DNA from: Flammeovirgaceae bacterium
GTDB taxonomy: Bacteria > Bacteroidota > Bacteroidia > Cytophagales > Cyclobacteriaceae
Length of the DNA: 10,574 nt
Direction of reading: 5' to 3'
Assembly: GCA_003228395.1 (NCBI GenBank)
Contig: QIDJ01000100.1
Span: 1 to 10,574 of the forward strand
Below the pieces are notes generated by a model. The model did no database searches and was not told the DNA's origin. It was given only the letters and a program-made list of their open reading frames with translations. Position numbers and translations under genes: made by a program. Below, in pieces: positions 1 through 6,596 of this stretch. How positions within the stretch are numbered: the stretch's first letter is position 1; each line of letters starts with the position of its first letter.

Positions 1-22
1 GTGGAATAAAATGCCGATTCAA
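1..22 (-). CDS. Possible start of a gene cut by the window edge (FtsX/LolE-type permease?)
   Basis: A TTG at 22-20 opens a frame reading (M)NRHFIP to the window edge. Its TTGA overlaps the TGA stop of rbfA, as expected for translationally coupled genes. An MNR-FIxxR-like start fits the N-termini of FtsX/LolE-type lipoprotein-release permeases, which I recall following rbfA in many Bacteroidota genomes. Only seven codons are visible, so both the start and the identity are inferences. Confidence 0.3.
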
Positions 23-417
23 CTTAAATTTTCATTATTATCTGTTTCACCATCGTCTTCAGCTGGAGGGATATCGAGGCTATCGATGAGCGCATCCAGC
101 CTGGAGGCATTTTCCTGTATTTCATCTATATAAAACTCCAAATCAGGTACAATCCGCAATTGTTTGCCCACCCTGCGCCCCAGAATACCCCTTATCTCGC
201 TTTTTCTGTGATTAATCTTGTCAATAAGTTCCTGCTGGTTTTTCACAAGCATCATACTTACATATACCCGTGCTATTGACAGATCGGGTGTAATTCCAAC
301 ATCAGTTATGGTTACGAAAGCATTTTCAAGTATATTCCGCTTGTCTTTTTGAAAGATGTCGCCAAGCTCTTTCTGGATTAGCCTGGCAACTTTTTTCTGG
401 CGCTTGTTTTCATTCAT
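19..417 (-). CDS. rbfA: 30S ribosome-binding factor RbfA
   Basis: RbfA is a small KH-fold protein that binds the immature 30S subunit near the 5' end of 16S rRNA and helps late maturation, notably in the cold. The 132-residue product from the ATG at 417 starts MNENKRQKKVARLIQKEL, the usual N-terminal helix. It then has VTITDVGITPDLSIARVYVS (about 35-54) and the family signature EIRGILGRRVGKQLRIVPDL (about 74-93) followed by EFYIDE. The last 14 residues are acidic and Asn-rich and look disordered. The frame is open for 15 codons upstream to 462, but that part (MQTLSLSYFSQRPVS) is not RbfA-like, so I chose 417. A promoter-like element lies at 434-463. Confidence 0.93.
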   Translation of the reverse strand: MNENKRQKKVARLIQKELGDIFQKDKRNILENAFVTITDVGITPDLSIARVYVSMMLVKNQQELIDKINHRKSEIRGILGRRVGKQLRIVPDLEFYIDEIQENASRLDALIDSLDIPPAEDDGETDNNENLS

Positions 418-433
418 GCTTACCGGTCTTTGA

Positions 434-463
434 GAAAAATAAGAAAGGGACAACGTTTGCAAA
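434..463 (-). promoter_or_regulatory. Possible Bacteroidota-type promoter of rbfA
   Basis: On the minus strand TTTG (463-460) is followed after 18 bases by TATTTTTC (441-434). This fits the Bacteroidota pattern TTTG-N17..23-TAnnTTTG with one mismatch in the last base. It would start the message about 10 bases before the rbfA ATG. The region is A/T-rich, so chance similarity is possible. Confidence 0.35.
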
Positions 464-529
464 TATTACAATTATTTTAGTTTTTTCTCAAGATTAAAGT
501 ATTTTCCGTTTTCAAATATCAAACACAGC

Positions 530-1936
530 GTGCTGAATTTTTTCAGACTTAACGATCCGTACAGACTTATCGGAGTATTTATACTTCTGGTTATCTGCAG
601 GATGCCATTTTGGCTTGGCCAGGGTGATATACTGATACCGGAACTCAGGTGGATGCTGGCTGGCGAGAGAATGTCGGATGGTTTCATGATGTATTATGAA
701 ATCTGGGATTATATTTCTCCTTTATCGGCCGGAACCTACTGGATTCTTGACTGGATGTTTGGCAGGTCTCAGTGGGCATACCTGATTCCTGCACTGTTTG
801 TTTCGTTCTTTCAGGCGGCGCTATTTAATTATATTGCCATTAAGGGCAAGATTTTTAGTGAAAATAACTACATTCCCGGCATTATTTATGCGTTGTTGTC
901 ATCAGCATTCTTTGATTTTTTTACACTTTCTCCCATGTTACTTGGGCTTACATTTGTGCTTCTTGCCCTCAATAATGTGATCAGTCAGATAGAATTCCGG
1001 GCCAGAAAAGATGAAAAACTTTTCAGCATTGGTTTATATCTTGGAATTGCTGCCTTATTTCATTTTCCATTAGCGGCAATGGGACCTTTTTTTGTTATTG
1101 CCCTGGTACTGTTTTCCTCAACAGTGCCCCGAAGATACTTGCTGATCCTGTATGGCTGGATACTTCCTTTTGCACTCACTGTTATTTATTTTTATTTTGC
1201 AGATACCCTCGAATTTTTCCAGGCAAATCACCTTGCTCCCTGGTTTATCCTTGCCGGCAGAAATATTGTTTCTTATAATTTTATGCCTGTACTTGCAGCA
1301 CCTGTTGTAATTTACCTGCTTCTGGCAATAGTGAGAATTGCCCGTAGAGCCAGACTGACCAACTACCAGTCACGGGTATTACAAATGATGTTCACATTGT
1401 TGGTTTTGAGCAGCCTGGTGCTGTATATTGAAATTGACCGTTACCCATTCGTTCTTCTTGTGTTTGTACCTGCGCTTTCCTATTTCGTGAGTTACTTTTT
1501 TATTCTGGGAAAAAAAGGACCAGGTACAGAAATTTTCTTTATTATATTGCTTACGGTGATGATCGGGATTAACTGGAAATCGACCTTAACCAGTAACCCC
1601 TCCAGCCTCTTCAACTTTCGGTCATATTACGTAATCCCCCATAGTAATGAAAATATGGTTAAAGGTAAAAAGGTGGCCTTTTTGGGTGATAATATCAGTA
1701 TTTACAGGGATGCATATCCGGCTACACCGTTTATTAACTGGAGAATTTCACAGTATGCCTGGGAAAATATGAACCGGTATGTGTACCTGTCTCTGATTAT
1801 GAACTCGATTTTAAACGAAAAACCCGGTTATGTGATCGATACGAAAAATTACTTTAATAAACTGACAAAAAAGGCTCCGGTAATACGCCAGCAATATCGG
1901 AAAGAAGGGAAAATATATATACGGATCAGCAACTGA
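530..1936 (+). CDS. Multi-pass inner-membrane protein of unknown function
   Basis: The 468-residue protein starts at a GTG (VLNFFRLNDPYRLIG). Roughly ten hydrophobic segments fill residues 12-345, for example 13-30, 80-105, 115-148, 165-195, 203-223, 250-270, 285-325 and 334-348. A final soluble part of about 120 residues (about 349-468) starts after SLFNFRSYYVIPH and contains KKVAFLGDNISIYRDAYPAT, NWRISQY and KPGYVIDTKNYFN. The layout, with many membrane segments and then a small Rossmann-looking tail, recalls GT-C-like glycosyltransferases or the DUF6427 membrane proteins of Bacteroidota. I see no acidic catalytic motif that would prove a transferase. It is divergent from rbfA, and its stop overlaps convergent rpiB by 11 bp. 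The coding call is firm; the function is unknown. Confidence 0.85.
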   Translation: MLNFFRLNDPYRLIGVFILLVICRMPFWLGQGDILIPELRWMLAGERMSDGFMMYYEIWDYISPLSAGTYWILDWMFGRSQWAYLIPALFVSFFQAALFNYIAIKGKIFSENNYIPGIIYALLSSAFFDFFTLSPMLLGLTFVLLALNNVISQIEFRARKDEKLFSIGLYLGIAALFHFPLAAMGPFFVIALVLFSSTVPRRYLLILYGWILPFALTVIYFYFADTLEFFQANHLAPWFILAGRNIVSYNFMPVLAAPVVIYLLLAIVRIARRARLTNYQSRVLQMMFTLLVLSSLVLYIEIDRYPFVLLVFVPALSYFVSYFFILGKKGPGTEIFFIILLTVMIGINWKSTLTSNPSSLFNFRSYYVIPHSNENMVKGKKVAFLGDNISIYRDAYPATPFINWRISQYAWENMNRYVYLSLIMNSILNEKPGYVIDTKNYFNKLTKKAPVIRQQYRKEGKIYIRISN

Positions 1937-2354
1937 TCTTATTCACTCTTCTTTCGTGTCTTCCCCCTTCAAACCCTGATGACAAAAAAGCATCAGTAAT
2001 AGCCACGGCCGATTCGTAGCTGATAAAACGTGCCGGCATGCAAAGGATGTTGGCATTGTTGTGTTGCCGTGCCAATGTTGCCAGCTCGGATGTCCAGCAC
2101 AATGCGGCCCTGATACCGGCATGTTTATTAGCCGTCATGGCTACCCCGTTGCCGCTGCCACAAATCAGAATTCCGAATTCATATAAGCTGTGTTCTACCG
2201 CTTCCGCTACCGGGTGTACAAAGTCCGGGTAATCTGCAGGTTCATCCGAATAAGGGCCAAAATCTTTCACATCATGTCCCTGATTGCGTAAGCTTTCTAC
2301 CAGGCCGGCTTTTAATTCGAAGCCTGCATGATCACCCCCAAGTGCAATTTTCAT
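1926..2354 (-). CDS. rpiB: Ribose 5-phosphate isomerase B (RpiB/LacAB family)
   Basis: This enzyme interconverts ribose 5-phosphate and ribulose 5-phosphate in the non-oxidative pentose phosphate pathway of the cytosol. The 142 residues match the family's usual length. GGDHAGFELK (6-15) gives the Asp8-His9 substrate pair. CGSGNGVAMTANK (65-77) holds the catalytic Cys65 and the anion hole for the enediolate. HNNANILCMPAR (98-109) gives His98, and GGRHERRVNKI (130-140) the phosphate-binding arginines. The ATG is four bases after the tatC stop, so it is probably the last gene of glyA-tatC-rpiB. Its 3' end overlaps the convergent membrane-protein gene. Confidence 0.95.
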   Translation of the reverse strand: MKIALGGDHAGFELKAGLVESLRNQGHDVKDFGPYSDEPADYPDFVHPVAEAVEHSLYEFGILICGSGNGVAMTANKHAGIRAALCWTSELATLARQHNNANILCMPARFISYESAVAITDAFLSSGFEGGRHERRVNKISC

Positions 2355-2358
2355 AAAA

Positions 2359-3240
2359 CTAAGTTACATGTTTAGGTTTACCAATCGCTTTTTCAAGCGC
2401 TTCTTTTTCTTTTCGCAATACAAACGCCGACACATAAATGCTGATCTCGTATAATCCCATCAAAGGAATCGCAATAAGTACCTGGCTGATCGGGTCCGGA
2501 GGTGTAAGCAGGGCGCCCAGCACCAGAATTACCACAATGGCGTGCTTTCGGTATGTGCGCATAACATTTGGGGTAATAAAACCAACTTTGGATAAAAAAT
2601 ATACGACTACCGGGAGCTGAAATACAAAAGCAGACGCCAGCACGAGCATGGTCATTGTTGAAACATAGGATGTTATGTCGAATTCATTTACCACACTGGG
2701 ATCAACCTGATAATGGGAGAGGAAATTTACCGATAGCGGAGAAATTATAAAGTAACCAAACAGTACACCAATTGAAAACAACAGACTTACAAAAAATACA
2801 GCCCCTTTTGCATGCTTGCGTTCTTTCCGGTACAATCCCGGACTGATAAAGCGCCATAATTCCCAGAATACGTAGGGAAAAGAGAAAATAAGCCCGATGA
2901 CTGCCGAGGAGGTAATGTGCATAGAAAACTGCCCTGTCATTTTCCGGCTCTGTATAATAAACGGAAGTTCGGTAATACATAGAACTTCCGACTGAAGGGC
3001 GTCGGCAGCCTTACAAAGCAACCTGAAGGTAATGAAATCAGGTCTCGAAGGCCCAAGGATAAGCGTATTCCAAACAAAGTCTTTCGATAAAAAGGCGGCA
3101 ACGGCAAACACGAGAATAGCTACAAAGGCCCGGATAAGATGCCATCTCAACTCTTCAAGATGGTCCAGAAATCCCATTTCTTTCTCAAGGTCCTTTTCGT
3201 GATTTTCTTCCGATATCGGTGGGCGTTGTTTTTTTGCCAC
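2359..3240 (-). CDS. tatC: Sec-independent protein translocase subunit TatC
   Basis: TatC is the six-helix inner-membrane receptor for twin-arginine signal peptides and exports folded proteins with TatA-type partners. The 293-residue product has the cytoplasmic signature FLDHLEELRWHLIRA (24-38), then the first membrane helix. FSFPYVFWELWRFISPGLYR (119-138) follows with the conserved Pro-Gly-Leu turn and Glu/Arg. LTPPDPISQVLIAIPLMGLY (245-264) is the late signature. The first periplasmic loop (about 62-103) is longer than in E. coli, as I recall for Bacteroidota TatC. No tatA or tatB lies in the window, so the partner is encoded elsewhere. It lies 38 bp after glyA and 4 bp before rpiB. Confidence 0.96.
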   Translation of the reverse strand: MAKKQRPPISEENHEKDLEKEMGFLDHLEELRWHLIRAFVAILVFAVAAFLSKDFVWNTLILGPSRPDFITFRLLCKAADALQSEVLCITELPFIIQSRKMTGQFSMHITSSAVIGLIFSFPYVFWELWRFISPGLYRKERKHAKGAVFFVSLLFSIGVLFGYFIISPLSVNFLSHYQVDPSVVNEFDITSYVSTMTMLVLASAFVFQLPVVVYFLSKVGFITPNVMRTYRKHAIVVILVLGALLTPPDPISQVLIAIPLMGLYEISIYVSAFVLRKEKEALEKAIGKPKHVT

Positions 3241-3278
3241 GTGAGTGTATTATATTGACTAAAATAAATTCATGAAAA

Positions 3279-4568
3279 TCAGGTAACTTCAGATGTTTCA
3301 GCATACAATGGAAATGATTGCATCCATGTGTTCACTTTGTGTTTCGTTTCCAGAATCAGGTTGTCATTATCATTGCCTTCAAGCACCTTGTCGATCAGCT
3401 CAGCAATCCTGGGCATATCTTCTTCTTTCAATCCTCGTGTAGTCACGGCAGCTACGCCAATGCGCATGCCTGAGGTGACAAACGGCGAAGTTTCATCGAA
3501 AGGCACCATGTTTTTGTTAATAGTAATATTTGCTCTGATAAGATGATTCTCCGCCTCTTTTCCGGTCAGATTTTTTGACCGGAGGTCAATGAGCATCATA
3601 TGATTATCGGTACCATCAGAAATGATCTTATACCCTTTTTCGATGAATGCCGATGCCAATGCCTTCGCATTTTTTTGTATTTGCAATACATAATAGAAAT
3701 AGCTGTCAGTCAAGGCTTCGCCGAAAGCAACCGCTTTGGCAGCGATTACATGCTCCAACGGACCTCCCTGTGTGCCCGGAAACACGCCGGAATCAAGGAT
3801 GGCGGACATTTTGCGGATGGCGCCTTTATGGGTTTTCAGACCCCAGGGATTATCAAAATTGTTACCCATAAGAATCATCCCTCCCCGTGGTCCACGCAAT
3901 GTTTTGTGCGTGGTGGTGGTTACGATATGCGAGTATTCCATTGGGTCGTTTAGCAGTCCTCTGGCTATTAATCCGGCAGGATGGGCAATATCAGACAGCA
4001 AGATGGCTCCCACCTGATCAGCAGCTTCACGAAGTCGTTTGTAGTCCCAATCGCGGCTGTAAGCGGACGCTCCGCAAATGATCAGTTTGGGCTTTTCCTT
4101 CTTTGCTATTTTTTTTACCCGGTCCCAGTCAATGGTGCCTGTTTCCTTTTCAACACCATAAAAAACCGGTTTATACAGTTTTCCGGAAAAATTAACCGGC
4201 GACCCATGTGTCAGATGTCCACCGTGCGATAAATCAAATCCGAGTATTTTATCGCCCGCCTGAAGAACGGACAGCATGACGGCTGCATTTGCCTGCGCAC
4301 CGGAATGAGGCTGCACATTCACCCATGCAGCCCCGAATAATTCTTTGGCCCTGGTACGGGCAATTTCTTCAACTTCATCCACTACTTCGCAGCCACCATA
4401 ATACCGTTTTCCCGGCAGGCCTTCAGCATATTTATTGGTAAGTACACTGCCCGTAGCTTCCATCACCTGACGGGAAGTAAAATTTTCGGAAGCAATGAGT
4501 TCGAGCCCCTGCTCTTGTCTTGCCTGTTCTTTCTCTATTAATTCAAATATGAGTTGATCTCTTTCCAT
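3279..4568 (-). CDS. glyA: Serine hydroxymethyltransferase
   Basis: This cytosolic PLP enzyme converts serine and tetrahydrofolate to glycine and 5,10-methylene-tetrahydrofolate, the main one-carbon source. The 429 residues match the family. [10 protein letters not shown] (23-32) is the substrate and folate entry motif and KRYYGGCE (54-61) the conserved Tyr segment. SDIAHPAGL (192-200) carries Asp193 and His196, which contact [17 protein letters not shown] (217-230) has the Schiff-base Lys222, and TSGMRIG (365-371) the carboxylate-binding Arg369. A short insertion after the PLP lysine loop (about 235-258) is common in Bacteroidota. The ATG at 4568 follows a well-formed promoter. It is the first gene of the probable glyA-tatC-rpiB operon. 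Confidence 0.98.
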   Translation of the reverse strand: MERDQLIFELIEKEQARQEQGLELIASENFTSRQVMEATGSVLTNKYAEGLPGKRYYGGCEVVDEVEEIARTRAKELFGAAWVNVQPHSGAQANAAVMLSVLQAGDKILGFDLSHGGHLTHGSPVNFSGKLYKPVFYGVEKETGTIDWDRVKKIAKKEKPKLIICGASAYSRDWDYKRLREAADQVGAILLSDIAHPAGLIARGLLNDPMEYSHIVTTTTHKTLRGPRGGMILMGNNFDNPWGLKTHKGAIRKMSAILDSGVFPGTQGGPLEHVIAAKAVAFGEALTDSYFYYVLQIQKNAKALASAFIEKGYKIISDGTDNHMMLIDLRSKNLTGKEAENHLIRANITINKNMVPFDETSPFVTSGMRIGVAAVTTRGLKEEDMPRIAELIDKVLEGNDNDNLILETKHKVNTWMQSFPLYAETSEVT

Positions 4569-4591
4569 CCGTATCCTAAAAAAAATTTGGT

Positions 4592-4622
4592 CAAAATTAA
4601 ACCAACCCTAAGTAATAACCAA
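4592..4622 (-). promoter_or_regulatory. Promoter of glyA (Bacteroidota -33/-7 type)
   Basis: On the minus strand TTG (4622-4620) is followed after 20 bases by TAATTTTG (4599-4592), an exact match to TAnnTTTG. The implied start of transcription is about 15-20 bases before the glyA ATG. It is the best promoter match in the window and would serve glyA, tatC and rpiB. Confidence 0.6.
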
Positions 4623-4645
4623 TTTGCATTTGCAATGAAATGCGG

Positions 4646-4676
4646 TTGTTGCTGAAATAATTAAGATGTAACTTGA
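4646..4676 (+). promoter_or_regulatory. Possible promoter of the head-GIN lipoprotein gene
   Basis: TTG (4646-4648) is followed after 20 bases by TAACTTGA (4669-4676), which resembles TAnnTTTG with two mismatches. A second TTG at 4649-4651 gives a 17-base gap. The start of transcription would lie some 15 bases before the ATG at 4700. The glyA promoter sits beside it in the opposite direction within the same 131-bp gap. Confidence 0.35.
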
Positions 4677-4699
4677 AGCAATAAATTAATAATGCGATT

Positions 4700-5425
4700 A
4701 TGAAAATAAAACGAATTACTGAAGCCGTACTGTTCGTTCTTTTTTTCCTGCATTTAAACGCATGCGACACCCTGCAATACAAGCGTGGGAATGGAGAAAT
4801 GGTGGTGAATACACATTATCCTGATGATTTTGATGAGATTACCATTCGTGGTAACTATGAAGTATTTCTGGAGAAAGGCAATGAACCAAAGGTGGTGATC
4901 AATGTGGATGAAAACCTGCTTGAATATATAGAAGTAGAAGTCTACCAGAATACCTTGTCCATTTCTTCTACGAAAAAAATCCGCGGCAGCGATGGAATAA
5001 AAGTCTATATTACTTACCGGAACATTAACCGGATATTAAATAGCGGCGCCTCTGCTATTTTTACAGAATCACCTGTCGTTTCAGAAAAACTGAACCTTAC
5101 GCTTTCGGGAGCCGGTATGATCGAAATGGAACTTGATGTATCCATACTTGACATTAAATTGACAGGCGCCGGCTATATCAAGCTTAAAGGCTCGGCAAAC
5201 AACCAGGTAGTAAGTATGTCCGGAGCAGGAAGCCTGGATGCATACGAATTGGAATCTGATGACTGTGATATTTCGATAAGCGGTGTAGGCGGAGCAAAAG
5301 TTAATGTATCAGGTACGCTTAAAGCCTCGGTGAGCGGAGTGGGCGGTATCAGGTACCGTGGAAATCCCGCGCATGTCAGCCGGAATGTAAGCGGGTTGGG
5401 AAAAATACGCGCTGCGGATGAATAA
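4700..5425 (+). CDS. Head-GIN domain (DUF2807) lipoprotein, putative adhesin
   Basis: The 241-residue protein starts with a lipoprotein signal: KIKR, a hydrophobic stretch, then LNAC with lipidation Cys22. It is therefore predicted to be anchored in the membrane after export. Residues about 40-240 match the DUF2807/GIN pattern of a right-handed beta structure. FDEITIRGNYEVFLEKG opens it, and glycine-rich turns recur about every 20 residues: SGAS, LSGAGMIE, LTGAGYIK, MSGAGSLD, ISGVGGAK and VSGVGGIRYRG. The end, NVSGLGKIRAADE, is typical and intact. The family is very common in Bacteroidota; its role (often called auto-transporter adhesin) is weakly established. Its 3' end abuts the truncated end of a decayed minus-strand gene. 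Confidence 0.88.
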   Translation: MKIKRITEAVLFVLFFLHLNACDTLQYKRGNGEMVVNTHYPDDFDEITIRGNYEVFLEKGNEPKVVINVDENLLEYIEVEVYQNTLSISSTKKIRGSDGIKVYITYRNINRILNSGASAIFTESPVVSEKLNLTLSGAGMIEMELDVSILDIKLTGAGYIKLKGSANNQVVSMSGAGSLDAYELESDDCDISISGVGGAKVNVSGTLKASVSGVGGIRYRGNPAHVSRNVSGLGKIRAADE

Positions 5426-6488
5426 AACAATTCGCCGGGATTATCTTTATCTAACGTGCGTGCGTAGTTGAGGGTAACAGTTTGAGCCCATGGTGACTTT
5501 ATTTGTTGCCTTGCAGCCGAGCTGATACGTGAAAAAGTTAATCCGGTAGTATAAGAAGTAAATTCTTGCCCTAAAGGAACCGGTTCGCCAGTTTTTTCCT
5601 TTATAAAATGCCGGGTTACCTGAACTACGGGTTTCAAATTGGTATGATAGACGCCTTTTGACAGATTGAAAGGTATGGATATACCGCCAAAAACCTGGTG
5701 CTCATTCCAGCTATACGATTCCAGATTGTAGGCAGAGTCAAAAATTATTTTTGAAGCGCGCACATTTTATGAATATCCCGCATCGAAAACAGGATACAGC
5801 GCCCCATAGCTGATCTTGCCAAGTGTGACAAAAACGTCGTCCAGGAATGAAATTTAAATAAACCCTGCATAGCCGGCTTAAACACTTTCTGTTCATACGT
5901 TGTGGCCATACCGGCTTTTCGCAATATATCACCTCCTTCCAGTTCCTTCATGGTTGCATCGCCTTCAAAAAACCAGGTTGGTTGTGTGGTTAATGTATTA
6001 ATAAACCAACCTATTTGTCCCATCAGCCCGCGCATAAATCCGCCAAACCATCCGTGCTTTGCCCGCTGCATTTGCTGATGGTGGCGATATTCATGGACCG
6101 ACAGCAGGTCAATCTAACTGACAGTACCCATAAATGGGTTTAGCGCCGATGTAATGGTCCAGTCAGACTTCCAGGGCGCCAGCAGGGGTACACCCGCGGG
6201 TAAAGTAGATTGGCTGTGAAGTATAACCGGCACCTTTTGAGCCTGGCCCCCTATGAATGTGCTGTCTCTCTGAGCCAACTTCTGAATCAAATCCGCTGTT
6301 CTTATTGCCAATGGATATACCCCGGGCTCATAAATCACCTCTACGTAGGGCGTACTGATTTTATTCCATTTTGTTGCCGGGGGTTCCAGGCCAAGCAGTT
6401 GACTAAATGCAAAAACGGGGACAAAGATTAAAAGAAATGAAATACTGACTGTAAATAAGATTGGCAGGTTTCTTGAACAGTAATTCAT
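5426..6488 (-). pseudogene. Decayed secreted HEXXH metallopeptidase-like / outer-membrane barrel gene
   Basis: Several broken frames belong to one former gene. From the ATG at 6488 a signal peptide (MNYCSRNLPI...FVPVFAFSQ) leads into LGLEPPATKWNKISTPYVEV and LNPFMGTVS, then an in-frame TAG (6116-6114). The same frame goes on with IDLLSVHEYRHHQQMQR, whose HEYRH (6095-6081) is a zinc-binding HEXXH motif. PTWFFEGDA follows about 38 residues later with a candidate third ligand Glu (5966-5964), a gluzincin/peptidase-MA-like pattern. Near 5850-5770 the frame changes to GKISYGALYPVFDAGYS, a TAA (5769-5767), then beta-barrel-like sequence to about 5426. As I recall, intact relatives are about 900-1000 residues with a TolB-like propeller between peptidase and barrel; here that part is missing, as is the barrel's end. 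The 5426 boundary is approximate. Confidence 0.75.
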
Positions 6489-6596
6489 TTTAAAGTAATT
6501 TGTCCGATATACCATTAGCAAGATGATATGAATCTGGCAATGGTTGCATTAGTTACAACTGTTTTTATACTATCAAAATTGATGACATTCAAGCTT

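Noticed and set aside
418..462. An RbfA start at 462, giving 147 residues.
   Set aside because: The added 15 residues do not resemble RbfA, and a promoter-like element overlaps this stretch.
5173..5425. The minus-strand frame of the decayed gene running on without a stop through the 3' third of the head-GIN gene.
   Set aside because: The plus-strand GIN repeats and their normal C-terminus explain this stretch, and the antisense translation is Pro/Thr/Ser-rich without barrel-like pattern.
5426..6488. Stop-codon recoding or programmed frameshifting in the metallopeptidase-like gene.
   Set aside because: Two in-frame stops, a missing middle domain and a missing 3' end together point to decay rather than recoding.
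6528..6596. Extra N-terminal residues (MNLAMVALVTTVFILSKLM...) as the start of the PD40/OmpA-like protein.
   Set aside because: The signal peptide beginning at the ATG at 6597 is complete and ends at a plausible cleavage site; the upstream part would place a second hydrophobic stretch before it.
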